From Pseudomonadales bacterium (GTDB taxonomy: Bacteria; Pseudomonadota; Gammaproteobacteria; Pseudomonadales; DC-out160), in the NCBI GenBank assembly GCA_016765265.1, contig JAESQG010000542.1:1-7274 (forward strand): a stretch of DNA of 7,274 nucleotides, in the 5' to 3' direction. Below are positions 6,905 to 7,274 of the stretch, in pieces. The notes under the pieces were generated by a model, which worked only from the letters and a program-made list of their open reading frames with translations, did not search any database and was not told the DNA's origin. Every line of letters begins with the position of its first letter. The first letter of the stretch is position 1. Both the position numbers and the translations under genes were made by a program.

Positions 6905-7274
6905 CTAGCCGTGGAGTTCCGAATCGTCGTTGATCTGGTCTTCAGCCCCATCCGAGATTCGACGACCTTCCTGTCTTAGTGGCGACCAGGGCATGCGTCG
7001 ATCGGTCTTGATGCGTCGATTCTTCCCTTCAAAAACGTCGAGTTTGATATTGCTTTCTTTAATATTGCTTATTGGGTCAGAAGACGTCTCGGTGGTATTG
7101 GTCTCGTCATTGGTGACGATTTCCTTGCTGTAACGAGCGGTCAAGTAAAGTAGACACATCGATATGAATCCTGCACCTAGCACGATCAAAGGTGAATAAA
7201 ATTGAGCCATGATAATTTGAACCGATATGCTTGCCAATATCATTAGCACCAGCATTTGCGCGGCTTTTATTTCC
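6905..7274 (-). CDS. Hypothetical small membrane protein with an arginine-rich tail (start beyond the window)
   Basis: I do not recognise this family. The frame runs from the right edge to TAG at 6907..6905. An ATG at 7255 would give 116 residues, but the frame stays open to the window end (EIKAAQ before that Met) and no good ribosome site precedes that ATG, so the gene is probably cut here. Counting from Met 7255, residues 1-18 and about 20-41 form two hydrophobic segments joined by a short turn near QFYSP, which suggests a membrane hairpin. Residues 42-116 are polar: a Thr/Ser/Asn/Glu-rich linker, then a basic stretch with three Arg-Arg pairs (NRRIKT, DRRMPW, GRRISD) and an acidic end. The hydrophobic hairpin followed by a basic tail would fit a cytoplasmic tail, but this is inference. 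It lies 83 nt upstream of mfd on the same strand and may share its transcript. No function can be assigned. Confidence 0.7.
   Translation of the reverse strand, partial: EIKAAQMLVLMILASISVQIIMAQFYSPLIVLGAGFISMCLLYLTARYSKEIVTNDETNTTETSSDPISNIKESNIKLDVFEGKNRRIKTDRRMPWSPLRQEGRRISDGAEDQINDDSELHG
6993..7020 (-). repeat. Short direct repeat encoding two (N/D)RR(I/M) units
   Basis: The 10-mer atgcgtcgat (plus strand) occurs at 6993-7002 and 7011-7020, an 18-bp period. On the minus strand the two copies encode NRRI and DRRM, six residues apart, in the basic tail of the small membrane protein. A third Arg-Arg pair further on (GRRIS) is not part of the DNA repeat. Confidence 0.6.

Overview
The window looks like chromosomal DNA from a free-living, aerobic gammaproteobacterium. 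Mfd and HemF both resemble their enterobacterial and pseudomonad relatives along their whole length, and a CsiV-family gene directly follows mfd, an arrangement I associate with Gammaproteobacteria. GC content appears moderate. I cannot name the genus.

Layout: four genes lie head to tail on the minus strand. In transcription order they are a small membrane protein cut by the right window edge (6905 to the edge), mfd (3327..6821), csiV (2402..3319) and hemF (1452..2366). The gaps are 83, 7 and 35 nt. A single plus-strand gene, a Fic-domain protein (43..1455), occupies the left end and converges on hemF with a 4-nt overlap of the two coding ends. The window is almost entirely coding. I found no tRNA, rRNA, insertion sequence, CRISPR array or convincing terminator.

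Functions: the minus-strand set is housekeeping. Mfd displaces stalled RNA polymerase and recruits UvrA for transcription-coupled repair. CsiV is an envelope protein of a family linked to peptidoglycan synthesis. HemF performs the oxygen-dependent oxidation of coproporphyrinogen III in heme synthesis. The grouping looks like a transcription unit rather than a shared pathway. The Fic gene is the only accessory-type gene. It keeps an intact AMPylation motif and an intact inhibitory motif.

The observation most worth following is at the left edge. The Fic reading frame appears to continue upstream of its first ATG as family-like sequence (ERLSKNGFLQEV) and is interrupted by an in-frame TGA at 4..6, where I recall relatives carrying arginine. 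This suggests a CGA-to-TGA nonsense change and an N-terminally shortened or decaying Fic gene. Smaller points are a GTG start for hemF chosen over an upstream TTG, and an in-frame 12-bp tandem repeat in csiV. I see no evidence of a new multi-gene system here.
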